Source: Portulaca oleracea
Lineage: Eukaryota; Streptophyta; Magnoliopsida; Caryophyllales; Portulacaceae
Reading direction: 5' to 3'
Length of the DNA stretch: 64,000 nucleotides
NCBI GenBank assembly: GCA_029582165.1
Contig: CM055870.1
Span: forward strand, 48,874,513-48,938,512
In this document: positions 47,784-60,165 of the stretch, piece by piece
Layout of the letters: every line of letters begins with the position of its first letter
How positions within the stretch are numbered: position 1 is the first letter of the stretch
Position numbers and translations under genes: made by a program
The notes under the pieces: model-generated
The model's input: the letters and a program-made list of their open reading frames with translations, nothing else
The model's database searches: none
Told to the model about the DNA's origin: nothing

Positions 47784-48772
47784 ATTTCTGGGAAGTGATC
47801 TGAATTGTTAGTTCATACTCTCGGCATGTTGCGTCCCGGTTGCAAGGGCCTCCACAAGGAGTTAAGATGTGAATATCCCTGATGTAAAGGTGTCCATGTG
47901 GAGGTAATATGTGTATGTAGCACTATAAGCACAACATGCCTCAATTTATGTGTAATTGTATATATGTGTTCATACACTTATGAAAAGCCTCGTGCTCTAG
48001 TAGTACGAGAGCTAAAGGTTTATACTCCTCGGAACTTTGGTGGCCACAATTTCCTTGGTTGATATAATGATATTCTTGGAGGTTCCTTGCGTGGCTATTT
48101 AGGGCTAGGTATCGATTGGGCCTAGTCCCATGTTGTGCTACCCTTTTCGATGTATGTTATCCAATAGGGTTTAATCTGTAGAGGAGCCCCAATGTGGATT
48201 TAATGATTACCGTTGTAAATTTATGTGTTCATGGATTTGAATGTGAAGATTAGATGTGCAAGAGGTCATTGGTCTCATGCCCTAAAGGGGAAAAAAATTT
48301 CAATGATTCTTTTTCTGTTGTCTCAAGTTGAATTGTAAGATCTTTTTCCTTTGTGTCAAGTTGAACTGCAGATATTCTCCTCCCAGAATGTGCAAGTGGT
48401 GGAAGCTCAATCTGATGAGCAACTGTCATTGAGATTGAGTGCATGCTTTGTCTAGGGTTCAAGGTATTTTTTGTGCAATCTTTATCCATGAGTTTAAGAA
48501 AGTCATGGTCAAGCCTATACAAGATCTATGCCTTCAGTTTTAACTTTTAAGGTTACTTGGAGTCTTGTTCTATTCAAAGAAGCTAGGGATCAACCATGAG
48601 CTTACATTCACAGTTTTGAATTTTTCAAAGGTGTCTCATTATGTTATGGGCCTGTTTGGTGAGTGTAAAAGGAATGGAATGGGTCAGGAATGAGTATTAA
48701 TTTCTGTTTTTTTTTCTGTTTGGAAAACACTTTCTGGAATGAAATTGCAATTTCATGGGATTTGCTAGCCCT
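47784..48772 (+). other. Lipase 3' region and spacer
   Basis: This holds the presumed 3' UTR and about 0.8 kb of spacer. No further gene is seen. Confidence 0.45.
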
Positions 48773-48781
48773 CTCAAATTG

Positions 48782-50141
48782 CAAAAAATTGCTGGGGGGT
48801 GCCACACATATTTTTTAACTGACTCGCGGGTCACAACTTTTTTTTAATGCATTCCCGGGGGTCATTAAACTTACTTAAGTGACTGAGGGGTGACATTCCG
48901 GCAATTTTAGTTGAAGTCCGACGAGTTATATTGAAAAAGACGAAAATGCCCTTATTTTTATATCTAATTTAATTTATCTACCCTTCCTCCCTCTTCCTCT
49001 CTTTCATTCCCCTTGCTTCCGCCATGTCCTCTTCTCCCGTTCTCTATCTTCATCACCTTCCACTGCTCTTCGTCTTCAATCTCAAGCAATCCGACATCCC
49101 AAGATTTTTGTTTCAACATCCAAATTCCGAGTTAACTCCAGCAGAAGAACAAGCGACGCTTCACAAGAATCAACCACCATGTTCGATTCTTCAAATTCAA
49201 CGGCTGATAATATTGATTGCATAGGGATAGAGACAGACGTGGAATCTTTTTTGAACACTGAGTAAGGGTTTAAAGATGAGAGATTGGGAGGACAAGGAAA
49301 AGAAAAGGATGAATTGGGAATAGTTGGGAATTTGTGGAAATGGGGAGTGCTAATTTCCCCATTTTTCTTCTGGGGTACAGCCATGGTGGCTATGAAAGAT
49401 CTGCCGAGGTGGGTCCCTTTTCTATCGCTGGGTTTAGGCTCATTCCAATTGGGTTGTTGTTGATTGGGTTTGCTGTCTCCAAAGGCAGGCCAGCGAGGCC
49501 ACTCCGATCCCTTCTGGCTTCAATGCTTGGTTACCAATCTTTCTCTTTGCTCTTGTGGATGCACTTCTTTTGTGTATAAACTCCTATGTTTCACCTTTTT
49601 GTTTTGAATAACTTGCATCATCTAATCATTTTAACTTTGGTTCATTCTAGTCCTGAGTGCATATACATATTTGAATGCAAAATTATTCTTCTGATTTGTT
49701 GTCGTCATCTCACAGGGATTCCTTGCAAAAGAATTGGTGACAACATCCGCTGGTCTGAGCAGTGTGTGTATACTGTCGTAGAAGTTACTCTTGGTTGCTT
49801 TGTGCTCATTAATATGTGCTCATATCCAGATCTATCCCTCCACTGTAAATTATCTTTTATGCAGATGGATGGGGAGCCATGGAAGCGACCATGAACTATC
49901 GAGGAAGAGGGGGAGGGAAAGAGAGGAAGAGGGAGGAATGGTAGATAAAATTAAATTAGATATAAAAATAAGGGCATTTTCGTCTTTTTCAATATAACTC
50001 GTCGGATTTCAGCTAAAATTGTCGGAATGTCACCCCTCAGCCACTTAAGTAAGTTTAATGACCCCCGGGAATGCATTAAAAAAAAGTTGTGACCCGCGAG
50101 TCAGTTAAAAAAGATGTGTGGCACCCCCCAACAATTTTTTG
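48782..50141 (+). mobile_element. Pack-MULE (Mutator-like element carrying a host gene piece)
   Basis: Terminal inverted repeats of about 230 bp (48782-49010 and 49905-50141) start CAAAAAATTG(C)TGGGGGGTG. A perfect 9 bp target CTCAAATTG flanks it (48773-48781 and 50142-50150), the Mutator hallmark. It has no transposase. The inside is a piece of an EamA-type transporter gene with an intron remnant, which makes it a Pack-MULE. It is 1360 bp. Confidence 0.9.
49022..49765 (+). pseudogene. Captured EamA (DMT) transporter fragment
   Basis: Exon-like 49022 to about 49572, then an intron with a CACAG acceptor at 49715, then 49716 to about 49765. Pieces in two frames read WKWGVLISPFFFWGTAMVAM, GPFSIAGFRLIPIGLLLIGF and AVSKGRP, then, across the intron, GFLAKELVTTSAGLSSV. 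These match the first two membrane segments and the SAGL motif of plant EamA/drug-metabolite transporters, including chloroplast-targeted ones. The N-terminal part is Ser-rich and could be a transit peptide. Frameshifts and stops break it. The parent gene is not in this window. Confidence 0.78.
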
Positions 50142-50189
50142 CTCAAATTGAAGGATTAAAAACCTCCCAAATGTGGGGGAATAAGTTAT

Positions 50190-50778
50190 CCCTTTTCGTC
50201 CCTAACAATAACAATAACAATGTAAATACTAATAATAATAATAATTAATAATAATTTATAGTAATTAATAACTAATAAACAAAAATAAATAAACAAGAAA
50301 TATTAATTAATAAAAAATATTAATGATTAATGATTAATAATAATGAGTAACAATTAAAAATAGAAGTAATTGATAATAATAGTAAATAATAAATATTAAT
50401 AATTAATAATTAATAATTATAATTAGTAATAATAATCGATAATTAGTAATAATAATCGATAATAATTAATAATTAATTAATAATAAATATTTATAATTTA
50501 TACTAATTATAATAGTAAAAATAATACTAGAAATTAATTAATTTAAATATTAATAATTATTAATTAATGAAAAAAAATAATAAATAATTATTATTAACTA
50601 ATGATTCATAATTTATAATTATTAAAAAAATAAATAATAAACAATAATTAATAAATAATAAATAATAAATAATAAATAATAAATAATTGCAAATAATAAT
50701 TAATAATGATTGATAATTAAGAATAATTAATAAGTGATAAATGATAATTACTAATATTAATTATTAAATTGTAATTAA
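50190..50778. repeat. AT-only low-complexity tract (TAA/AATAAT-rich)
   Basis: About 590 bp built of degenerate TAATAA, AATTAAT and AAATAAT units, with a run of AATAAAT units at about 50645-50690. No coding. Confidence 0.85.
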
Positions 50779-50780
50779 TA

Positions 50781-51281
50781 CTCTCTCGTTCCCATATTAT
50801 TTGTTATTTTAATTAATTTTCTTTTTTTCCATAATATCTGTCACCTTACAATTTCATAACACATTAATACTAACTTATCAAATTAACCTTATTAAGTACT
50901 CCCTCCGTTCTTTTTTATCTGTCATTTACGATTTTAAGTGTCAATCTTAAATCAACAATTTCTAATACAAATTGTTTTTAAAAAAATGATATTATACTTT
51001 TAATAGTATTTTTTAATACGAATCCAATAACATCAATTTTGTATATTGAATTATCATACAAATTAAGATATTAATGGTCAAAATTTTTAAAACAATTTCC
51101 TAGGCGACAGATAAATAAAACGGAGGGAGTACATCTTTTTCTTAAATTTTTTTCTTTTATTCATCATTTTTCTTTTTTATTCACCTTTTTCTCATTTCTA
51201 AGAATGCAAATTTATGTAATTGGAAGTTTTCTTGATTTTGTGAATTATGTCTTAAGTGATAAATAATATGGGAAAGAGGGA

Positions 51282-51282
<1 letters not shown>
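50781..51282. mobile_element. Stowaway-like MITE (outer)
   Basis: Ends CTCTCTCGTTCCCATATTAT and (inverted) ATAATATGGGAAAGAGGGAG match over about 20 bp with three differences. It is flanked by TA at 50779-50780 and 51283-51284. The second element (50899-51129) lies inside it, so it is about 270 bp on its own. Confidence 0.78.
50899..51129. mobile_element. Stowaway-like MITE (inner)
   Basis: Ends CTCCCTCCGTTC and the inverted form AACGGAGGGAG, flanked by TA (50897-50898 and 51130-51131). The 231 bp body is AT-rich. CTCCCTCCGT is the common Stowaway end sequence in plants. Confidence 0.85.

Positions 51283-51331
<49 letters not shown>
51283..51331. repeat. (TAA)n microsatellite
   Basis: About 16 uninterrupted TAA units directly at the edge of the outer MITE. 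Confidence 0.9.
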
Positions 51332-51793
51332 TTTGATTCCATTCTATTGCTCACCAAATATTATCAGTTTAGGGTTATAATCCTATACCCAACCCCGTAT
51401 GATCTAACTCCATAGGTCGCAAAAGGTTAAGTAGAAGATTAAGCAGTAATAAGTTACGGTCACTCTTGGCCAATTTGGTGAAAAAAGCCAATTTTAGAGT
51501 CAATTCGGTCAAATTTGAGCTGAAGGGCAAAGTGCTTACTTCAATCATGGTCTCATCTGCACGTGAATATCATTATTGAAGGCCCTGAGCTCTAAAACCA
51601 TTATTAATGGAGGTGAAATTTGACTCACATACTCTTTAAAATATAATAAAAGTGAGTCACCATCCTATTGTAATGATTTTTTTTTTCTATAATGATGGGT
51701 GAAGTTTATCCCATAATTAATGTTTGAGCACACTTTTTTATTTTAACTTTATTTGTTTTTCTACAACGCAGTTAATAAGGTACAAATGACATT
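51332..51793. other. Spacer, no gene seen
   Basis: AT-rich sequence with no coding or repeat that I recognize. Confidence 0.4.
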
Positions 51794-51801
51794 ATTTTGG
51801 G

Positions 51802-53216
51802 TAGGGATGGCAGTGGATCTTGGACCTGACCCAGACCCGGTCATACCCGACCCATTAAGGCGGGTATGGGTCCAAAATTTTGGACTTCAGGTTTGGGTCG
51901 GTCTGGATCTAAAAACAACTTGGCGGGGTCGGGTCTGGATCTGCGCACGAACACGTCAAAATTTAAACATATATAATTTTTTTTAAAAAAAGAAATTGAG
52001 GACAAGAGCTATTGTGATTTGAGATTGAATAATCACTAACTTTGTGTGTGAGTGTGTGTGTGTTTTCATTTTAAGTTGTGTTGTATTCTTAGAGACTTTG
52101 GTAATATTTTTATGTCGATGTCTTGATGACTTTTGTAATATTTTTATGTTGGATTTCGGTCGTAGCCTCATAATTTGAATTAGATGTTTTTATTGTGTTA
52201 AAAACAGGTGTACCTAACACAGAATAATTGTTATTATACAGGTGTGCAAGCATAAAATTAACTCAAAAATTGATAAATCCAGTAAAAAATATATAACAGA
52301 GTTTAACCTATTAAGGGCCCGCTAAGGACCCTTGTGTTGGATATATTTCAAGAGTATAAGACAATTATATAGCCTAAAGAATAAAGTATATTAAGTATAA
52401 GGATCATATATAAGTGAAACAATAAGAATATGATCAACACGGGTGAAACAGGAAGTAACACGGGTCGTGTTGTCTTCCAGAGAGCAAGGAAACAATTCAT
52501 GCGCTCAACACGGGTCGTGTTAGATCAACACGGGTCGTGTTGAGCCAACACGGACCGTGTTAATTCAACACGGGTCGTGTTGAAGGCAGGATTGTATTAA
52601 TTGCTAACGGCTACATGATTTTGTGTAATTAGTGCTTGATATCGTCATTAAGCACGATTATGCTGAGATTGCAATAGCTATATGACTTGACTTGGTCAAG
52701 GTCATATTAAGGACATAATCTCATCATTAAGGCTCTTGATTAACCTTTGACTAGGGTATCCTAAGTGGGTGGTAATCTCCTATAAATAGGAGACATCCTA
52801 AGGTATTTGAGACACACTATTCTAAGCTAATCACAATATCACTCTTGTCTAGACTGCAGCTATACTAGAGTGATTCAAGTGAGAATCTATTTCTTGAGTG
52901 TTACAAGTGCTAAGTTTTATCCCTCGGAACATTTACGGTATAGTAAATAGTTTTTAAGGAAAATGAGTTCGAAGCCATGACTCTTAGCAATATCCAAACA
53001 AGTTAACCATTTGGTTATTAAGTCATATCTCCATCTTGTCATACATACCGCAAGAAGATGAAGAAGCCAAGCCAAAAGAAGATGATGAAGATTAAAGCCG
53101 TTGCCAAACATCATTTTCCAACACCTTGGACTCGTAGACCCACTAGGTCTAGGTCTAGGGTTCAAAAGAATTTGACGGGTCCAGGTCCAACAAGACCTGG
53201 CTCATTGTCTTCCCTA
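51802..53216. mobile_element. hAT-like element with an inserted LTR-like block
   Basis: Ends TAGGGATGGCAGTGG... and ...TCTTCCCTA are inverted, with inner GGACCT/AGGTCC matches. The 8 bp flanks ATTTTGGG (51794-51801) and GTTTTGGG (53217-53224) differ at one base. The terminal parts are rich in GGGTCGGGTCTGG and GGTCCAGGTCC. No transposase was seen. The middle (about 52200-52950) is a separate LTR-like sequence. Confidence 0.65.
52335..52931 (+). repeat. LTR-like block with palindrome array
   Basis: It begins TGTTGG and ends GGAACA. At 52437-52580 are five or six copies of AACACGGGTCGTGTT (one AACACGGACCGTGTT). TATAAATAGG lies 200 bp downstream at 52781-52790, followed by a leader-like sequence. 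The layout fits a solo LTR, but no clean target duplication was found, so the limits are approximate. Confidence 0.5.
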
Positions 53217-53224
53217 GTTTTGGG

Positions 53225-55752
53225 AGTGCTTTGGCAAATAAAATTATAAAAATATGTAGACCCCACTACTTTTCTTCGACAACAATTCTCGATGGAATGA
53301 GTGGGATTCATTTCCTTGCCCCCTTGTGTTTGCTACCCGCTGATGATTCTATTTTTCCCACCTAATTTTACGGCGTAAACTGTGCGAGTGAGTGGTGACT
53401 TGCCATTGGCAATAACCTAAGGTTCCAAGAAATATAGGTAGCTTATTGAGAAAATCCAGTAAACTGAATTTAAAGGAAAGCTGCATAAATGATCCCTAAT
53501 TTAAAAATAAATTATTAATATTTTTCAATATTTTCCATTCACTAATCAATCAAATTTAAATTAATACAACATAATAAAAGTCAAACTGAAATGAATTAAA
53601 GCACAATCCAAATTTTCCAATACTTGAAATGCTAGTGTGAGTAGGAAGACGGCGAGCTAAGCTTGCGTAGTATGCAGCTGTGCAACATGGGATGAAATAC
53701 TCAAATCTTTAGAGGAAGATGAAAATTAGAGATGGAAAAGTAGGCTTAACGAAAGATTGTTGGATGGTAGCAATGAACATGGATTTATAGAAATGGAAAT
53801 GGATATGAAATCTCAATATCAATCGAGTAAAGGCAAAGTTGTAGAGATGATAAAGTGAACGTATTTTCTAGACTAGAGACTAGAATCAACGCTAGAGATA
53901 AGGATACATACAAGGGAAAGAAGATGCATGTGTGTGAATTGTACTTGTTTTTGTTTTTTGTTTTTTGTTTTTAAAACTAATAGTTAGTTATTCATCTTGT
54001 ATAATTCTCACTTTTTTGAATGAGAATTGTATTAGATAATCTTTTGAGCCCATTTTTCATTTTTGACCTATAACGCCCTCCCCCCTTTTTTTTCCCTTTT
54101 TCTCCTCCCCCAAGCTTTACTCTCATTATAATATTATATATCTATAAGTTTGTATAGATGGAATGTAGTTCAAAAAAGAGTCGTCTTATTTTCTTTCTTC
54201 TTCCTTCTAATTCATTCACTTCAAGGATGGAATGATTTAGCATAGAAAATTGATGGACAATTTTGTTCATTTCTTTTTAAGATTCCAAAACTTTTATATT
54301 AGTGATTTGGAGTTAATTCTTAGCAGATTTTGTATGGGGCTCATTGTGGCATAACCTTTTTTCGAGTTTTGGTGAATATTTAGATTAACTAAATGAAATT
54401 GCTCTTTAAAATTTGCACTTTTTCAAAACTAAATTTATTTGCTGAATTATTTTAAATAGACATGGCATCCATTTCAAAACTAAATTTAATTTTCCAACTT
54501 TATTTCTAAACCTCTTTGTGAGACCCTTTTCTTATAAATTATTTAAAAATATTTTATACTAAATGTATTTTAAATATGGATATACTTATAGTGGTTATCA
54601 ATCATGACATCCACCATAAGTAAAATAGCTCTTATTCGTACATATGTCAAATTGTATCTCGATATTTAGTTTTTTAGTTATCTAAAATTATAAAATATAT
54701 TTTTTAAATTTTAGTTTATTTTTAAAAATTTTAAAATAAATATATTTTTTCAAAATATGCTTATTTACTAGGCTAGAACTTAGATTTAAGATACTTAATT
54801 TTTAAAAAATTGCGTAAAATATATTTTGATTAAGAAAATATACTTCATAATCTTGTACTAAATTAAAAAAAAAACAGTGAAGATAAAAATTGACACTTAT
54901 ATGAATAAAATTTATTTTCATTGTAATAGTTGTCATGGTTGACAACTACTATTGCAGTATAGATTTTTCCCGCCAAGTTGCTCTTTAAGATTTGTACTCA
55001 TTTAAAAATTTATTTTTAATTTATTTTTTGAATTATTTTCAACAGACATCACATGCAAATTAAATTTATTCTACATTTTATTTTCAAACTTTATTTTCTA
55101 AAACTTTTTCTTATAAACTATTTTAAACTAAATGTTATTTTAAATTTAATTTTGAACATATTTTGAAAAGATAGATACCCTTCATTGAATCTGAATGAAA
55201 AGCGTTCAAAACTTAACTTCACGTCAGGATCATCTCATCTAGCATGGAAGAGCATGTGATGCAGTTTGTTTAAAAAAGGAAAAAAAGGAACAAAAACGGT
55301 TGCTTCAACAAGTGAACTTTACTTTCCATAAATGACAAATTTACGGCGCCATTATCATCATCAAATCAACACCTTTTTTTATTTTTCCTTTATTTTTCTT
55401 CTTTTTCTTATATTCATTCATTCATTCCCCTTTTCCTGCAACTTGGCATCCCTGCTCTGCCCAACCCCCAACCTTATCCAATCCCACCCAATCCCTCTCT
55501 CTTATTTTAATTCAAATATAGAATTCTTTCTGCAAATCTCATCAATCAAAAAACGAAATATCAGGAATATAAAAAAAGAAAAAATCATGGGTATTAAAAT
55601 AATTCATGGGGTGTGTTTGAGTTTTCATATCAGAATTTTGTTGATTTGGAAAAAAAGGCACAAACAACATCCAGACAACCATCACCCCCCTCAATCAGGC
55701 TTTGCTTTGCCCCCCTCTCTGACCCAGATTTCATCTGAAATTCTGCGCATCA
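53225..55752. other. AT-rich spacer and upstream region of the RING gene
   Basis: No gene. Two diverged direct copies of about 190 bp (about 54391-54575 and 54970-55150) share GCTCTTTAARATTTG, then GAATTATTTT, then CTTATAAA. The promoter of the next gene should lie at the right end. A CT- and TC-rich stretch at 55370-55440 and 55490-55502 is leader-like. Confidence 0.45.
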
Positions 55753-58700
55753 ATGGAGGGCTCTGCTAATGAACGCCTTGATTTCGGGAAGATGGGTTAT
55801 GGGTATGTATCTATTTATGGTATTCATTCTTCCCCTTTTTCCCATCAATCTTGAAATTTTTTCTGGGTTTTGATTTTCGATGTTGTTCGATTTGTGATTT
55901 GGCTGGGGCAGGTGTCACCATTACAGGAGAAGGTGCTTGATTCGAGCTCCTTGTTGCAACGAGATCTTCCCTTGTCGCCATTGCCACAACGAGGCTGCTG
56001 TAATTTCTACTTATTCCTGAGGTTTGTTTACGTGATTTCAAATTCTAGGGTTTGTTCTGATTTCTGTGTTTTTGAATTGTACTGATCTTAGAGCATGTTG
56101 CGGAACCCTATGGATCGACATGAGCTTAATCGATACGAGGTTGAGCAAGTATGATCCCAGACCTAATTTCTATTATGTCAGATTGTTGTGTTTTGAATTG
56201 AGTAGTTGAGAATGTTGTCAAGTGTTTGATTGATTGATTGATTTTGTACTGTTGATCCTGTTGTTATTATAGGTGGTTTGTGCAGTTTGTGACACAGAAC
56301 AACCAGTAAGTAGTACTGAGTGAATTAGTGATGAATTTCTTGATTTTCAAATTTTCCCTGATTTTGATTTGGTAGTCTGAAAGACGGTTGGTATACTGAA
56401 TGGTGTTTTTATTGAAAAAATTTTGAGGTTGGACGGGTTTGCTCGAATTGTGGTGTAAAGATGGGGGAGTACTTCTGTGAGATTTGCAAATTCTATGATG
56501 ATGATGTAAGCTTTCTGCCACTTAATTACCTTGAATTTAGAAGGCTATTATGCTGAATCGAGGAATTTGTATTGGGAATTTGAATATTGAAGTTGGGTGC
56601 TTGTTCTCTTATTTAGCTGCTACTGATCACTAGTGCTTTGTTATGTGCAGATTGACAAGAAGCAATTCCACTGTGATGATTGTGGGATTTGCAGGTATGT
56701 GAGAAAATTCAGATTTTTATAGTGGTCCTGTGAAAATTTTACTAGCATATGAGAGCAACTTAATAAGGCAAGTTTATGAATGTTGATTGCACTCCACTTA
56801 GGGATGTTAGCAAATTGAAGTTATCATATCTTGGGTCAATTGGAATCAGTCTCTCTAAATTGCAAAATTTAGGGGTAAGACTGCTATATCCGACCTCTTC
56901 ATACCTCGCTTCGGCGGGATTTCAGAGTATTGGTTTTGGCTATATCATCATGTTGTGATCATAGAATGTTTAGATGTATTTTCCAATTCTCATGCCATTC
57001 TTCCTAGTTTGGAAACAAGGAGTTGATCTCTTTGGCACAAAAGCTAACATAACTGACAATTTTCAAACAGGGTTGGTGGTCGTGAGAACTTCTTCCACTG
57101 CAAGAAGTGCGGTATGCAAAACTTTTCGGTTCCTTCTTTCTATTTGTCTTGTTTGTGCTCTGTATATTGGTGGTTTATTGTCCCAGTAAATCTATTTTAT
57201 TTCCAAACTTAGTTTTTGCTTCTCAACCCCTACCCCCATTTATCTTATAACTTGTGTTTGTGTGCTTTAGGTCATATGTGTGCAAAGGTGAATCCAGAAA
57301 CTAAATTTAGAGGGGTCAAAATTTAAAGTCGAGTAACCAAAATTCAAGTAATTGGCATCACATTTACATATGATCAAATTTTCCACATATTTGAACTGTA
57401 TAAGCATAAAATATTAGTTATAGACACAAGAATAAAGAACATTAACTACAAAATCAACACAAACACAAGTAATAACCAACAAATGCAACAAAAGTCGACT
57501 AGTTATTGATTCAAACAATCAAACTAATCTAAGTTAATTAAAGACTCAAGAATGCTTGTAAATTTGACAAATAAAAATAAAAATAAAAATAAATCTATAA
57601 ATAAAAATTGTATTGTGTTAGAATTAAAACTATCTTCAGTTGTATTTAACACTCCATAAAATTAAAATTAAGTAAACATAATAACTTAGGTAATAAAAAT
57701 ATTGAATTGACTGTTGAAGCAATTGACGTTTCATGACGCTTTATGAATTATAACAAATTATTATATAAATTTACTTTAGTGCAAAACATCAATATATATT
57801 TTCTTTTATTTTTTCAAAAAGCGGGGTCACTTGACCCCACGTGAACTCACCTTAACTCCGCCCCTATGTGTGTGGGCATGTGTTTCGTCATCGTTTGATG
57901 TCATGTATTGCATGAATTTTGGTTTAGTTGCACAAAAATTGTACTTAGTCTGGTAGTGCTAGAATTGAATGTCCTTCACCACGATTTCATTTAGCAGCAA
58001 ATGTCTAGAATCTTTATCTGTGGGGAGTGTTTAACAAATTGCAAGATTCTTCTTTGGAAGTTATCCCAAAATAAAAGAAAACCTTATTTGTTTGAAACTC
58101 CCAACATCCCTGAACTACCCAATTGCTTGTGTGGAGAACTGGAGATGATTAGCTTCTATCGCTTACTAATGGAAGTTGATTTTCTAGTGAAGTTGATATT
58201 CTCCGTTAGGAGTCAGATTATTCGTTTAGAAAATCCTCATCCCTCGCCTCCATCGACCTCTTCTTTTACCAAATATCTGAAAGCTGGATAACAATTTTCT
58301 TAGAAAGCCATATTCAAATGCGCTTTATAAGTTGTGTGATGGGTGGATTTGAATCTGACATGGATTTTACGCTTCGGAGTCTTTATTTCGATGCCACTTT
58401 CTGTATCCACTATGTATTTTTTTCACTCCATAAATGTCATTGTTCGTTTTCTTCTCTGTGAACCTATTGTGGTTGCAGGATCTTGCTACTCTGTAGCTTT
58501 ACGTGATAATCATAGGTGCATAGAGAACTCCATGCGCCATCACTGTCCCATATGCTATGAGGTCTGTTTACCTTTCTATTATGATTGATTTAGGCGTTAT
58601 TTTATGTATAACATGCCTTGTTTGATCTGACAATTTATCGCCATTTCTGTCAGTACCTTTTCGATTCACTGAAAGACACCACAGTGTTGAGATGTGGGCA

Positions 58701-60165
58701 CACCATGCATTGTGAATGCTATCATGAGATGATAAAACGCGACAAGTAAGCCTAATGATGTGCTTGAAAGAAAAAAAGACCTTTTCACTTAGGGTATTGT
58801 GAATTTATTTTGAGATATCTTTTGCAGATACGCATGCCCAATTTGCTCGAAATCAGTGATTGACATGTCTAGAACGTGGAAGAGACTAGATGAGGAGGTA
58901 TGATTACTAGAACTTTGTATTTCAACATGTCGCACTACTATTTGGGTCATCTCGATCTATCTATTACTGTAAAACATTTTATGCTCGAGGAATGGTATAA
59001 GGGTGATGTGTTCGGCGTTCGAGATCCATTTACACAGAGCTTTTGAGTGGATCATGTGGTTAAACCATTTTAGTGAAACTAGTTCCTGTCATTTGGGTGA
59101 AGTCATCTTGAACTAAGACAAGTGTTTTTCTTTGAAATTGGCTCACCTATTTCATTCATTACTCATTTGGCTCGTATATGTGTGTAAAATTTGCCCCATC
59201 AAATCCAACCTAGTTTGGTTGGAGCTAGTAATATGCGAATCCCTCCTCGGGTTGACAAACTGCTATAAAAAGCAGTGAAAACATCAGCAGCTGAGCAGGA
59301 TTTCTTCTTTTCCTGCCTTTCTGTCTAAAACAAAAATTTAAAGTGAGCTTACCTTATGAAATTTTCTCTCTATTGCCAGATTGAAGCAACTGCGATGCCA
59401 GATGACTATCGCAACAAAAAGGTAAGGCTTTATTACTTCATTAAAGTACTTTAAATCTATGATGATGTTTGATGGTTGATTTTTGACAAAACTAAATGAG
59501 CTATAGTTCAGAAAACAACTTTTTATATCTATTGAGAAATTATGTGATGGATGATTGGACTAGTAATTGAGCATGTTACCGAGATAACTGGCGAAAATCA
59601 TCATGGGCCAAACTTCTGAGCAGAATGTGATAGACTCACTAATAGTGACCATTGCGATATTTGTATAAGATTACGGCCTTGTTCTTTCGCGCTGTAAACT
59701 ACTGACAACCCAACTTTGCACACTCTTACCCAATTCTACTTTTTCTACCCAAACCTGCCTAAACTTTCTTACTAAAGAACTCATTGACTACTTCTACCTA
59801 TTTTTGCATAAGCCTACCCAACCTACTCAAACCTAGCCAACCTGACCCAATTTCGACATACCCACCGAAAGAACACAGCCACAACCTGTTTTTTCTTGTA
59901 TTGTCATGGCTATTCAATTAGGGCTTGGTTTGGGTTAAGAGTTGGTTTAGGGAGATTTCAAGAGTTGTCACCCAATGGCATGGTACTTAGCTTGTTTAAT
60001 CTCCTGCTGGTATTGAGAATCCGATCAATTTTGCAGGTTTGGATATTGTGCAACGACTGCAATGATACCACAGAAGTGTACTTCCACATAATTGGGCAGA
60101 AATGCAGCCACTGCAAATCATATAACACCCGCCAAATCGTGCCCCCTGTCCTTCCTCAATCTTAA
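55753..60165 (+). CDS. MIEL1: CHY/CTCHY/RING zinc-finger E3 ubiquitin ligase, MIEL1 type, twelve exons
   Basis: Exons are 55753-55802, 55912-55999, 56092-56148, 56273-56305, 56428-56505, 56651-56694, 57071-57111, 58479-58561, 58654-58745, 58828-58897, 59380-59421 and 60037-60165. All are GT-AG and in phase, giving 268 residues, the usual length for this family. Domains in order: CHY zinc finger (about 18-100: [26 protein letters not shown] and CEICKF); CTCHY finger (about 107-150: [19 protein letters not shown] and RCIE); RING-H2 (about 154-202: [15 protein letters not shown] and CPICSK); and a C-terminal zinc ribbon (CNDC ... CSHC). All metal ligands are present. RING proteins of this type pass ubiquitin from E2 to targets; Arabidopsis MIEL1 acts on MYB transcription factors. 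Orthology is inferred from motifs and the neighbouring lipase gene. Confidence 0.94.
57269..57866. mobile_element. Possible hAT-like MITE in RING gene intron 7
   Basis: The left end is CAAAGGTGAATCCAG and the right end, inverted, is TAGGGGCGGAGTTAAG. Both resemble hAT-type ends with a GGAGCC-like core but match each other poorly. Flanks TATGTGTG and TGTGTGTG agree at seven of eight bases, in a TG-rich setting that weakens this. The inside is AT-rich. Confidence 0.35.
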
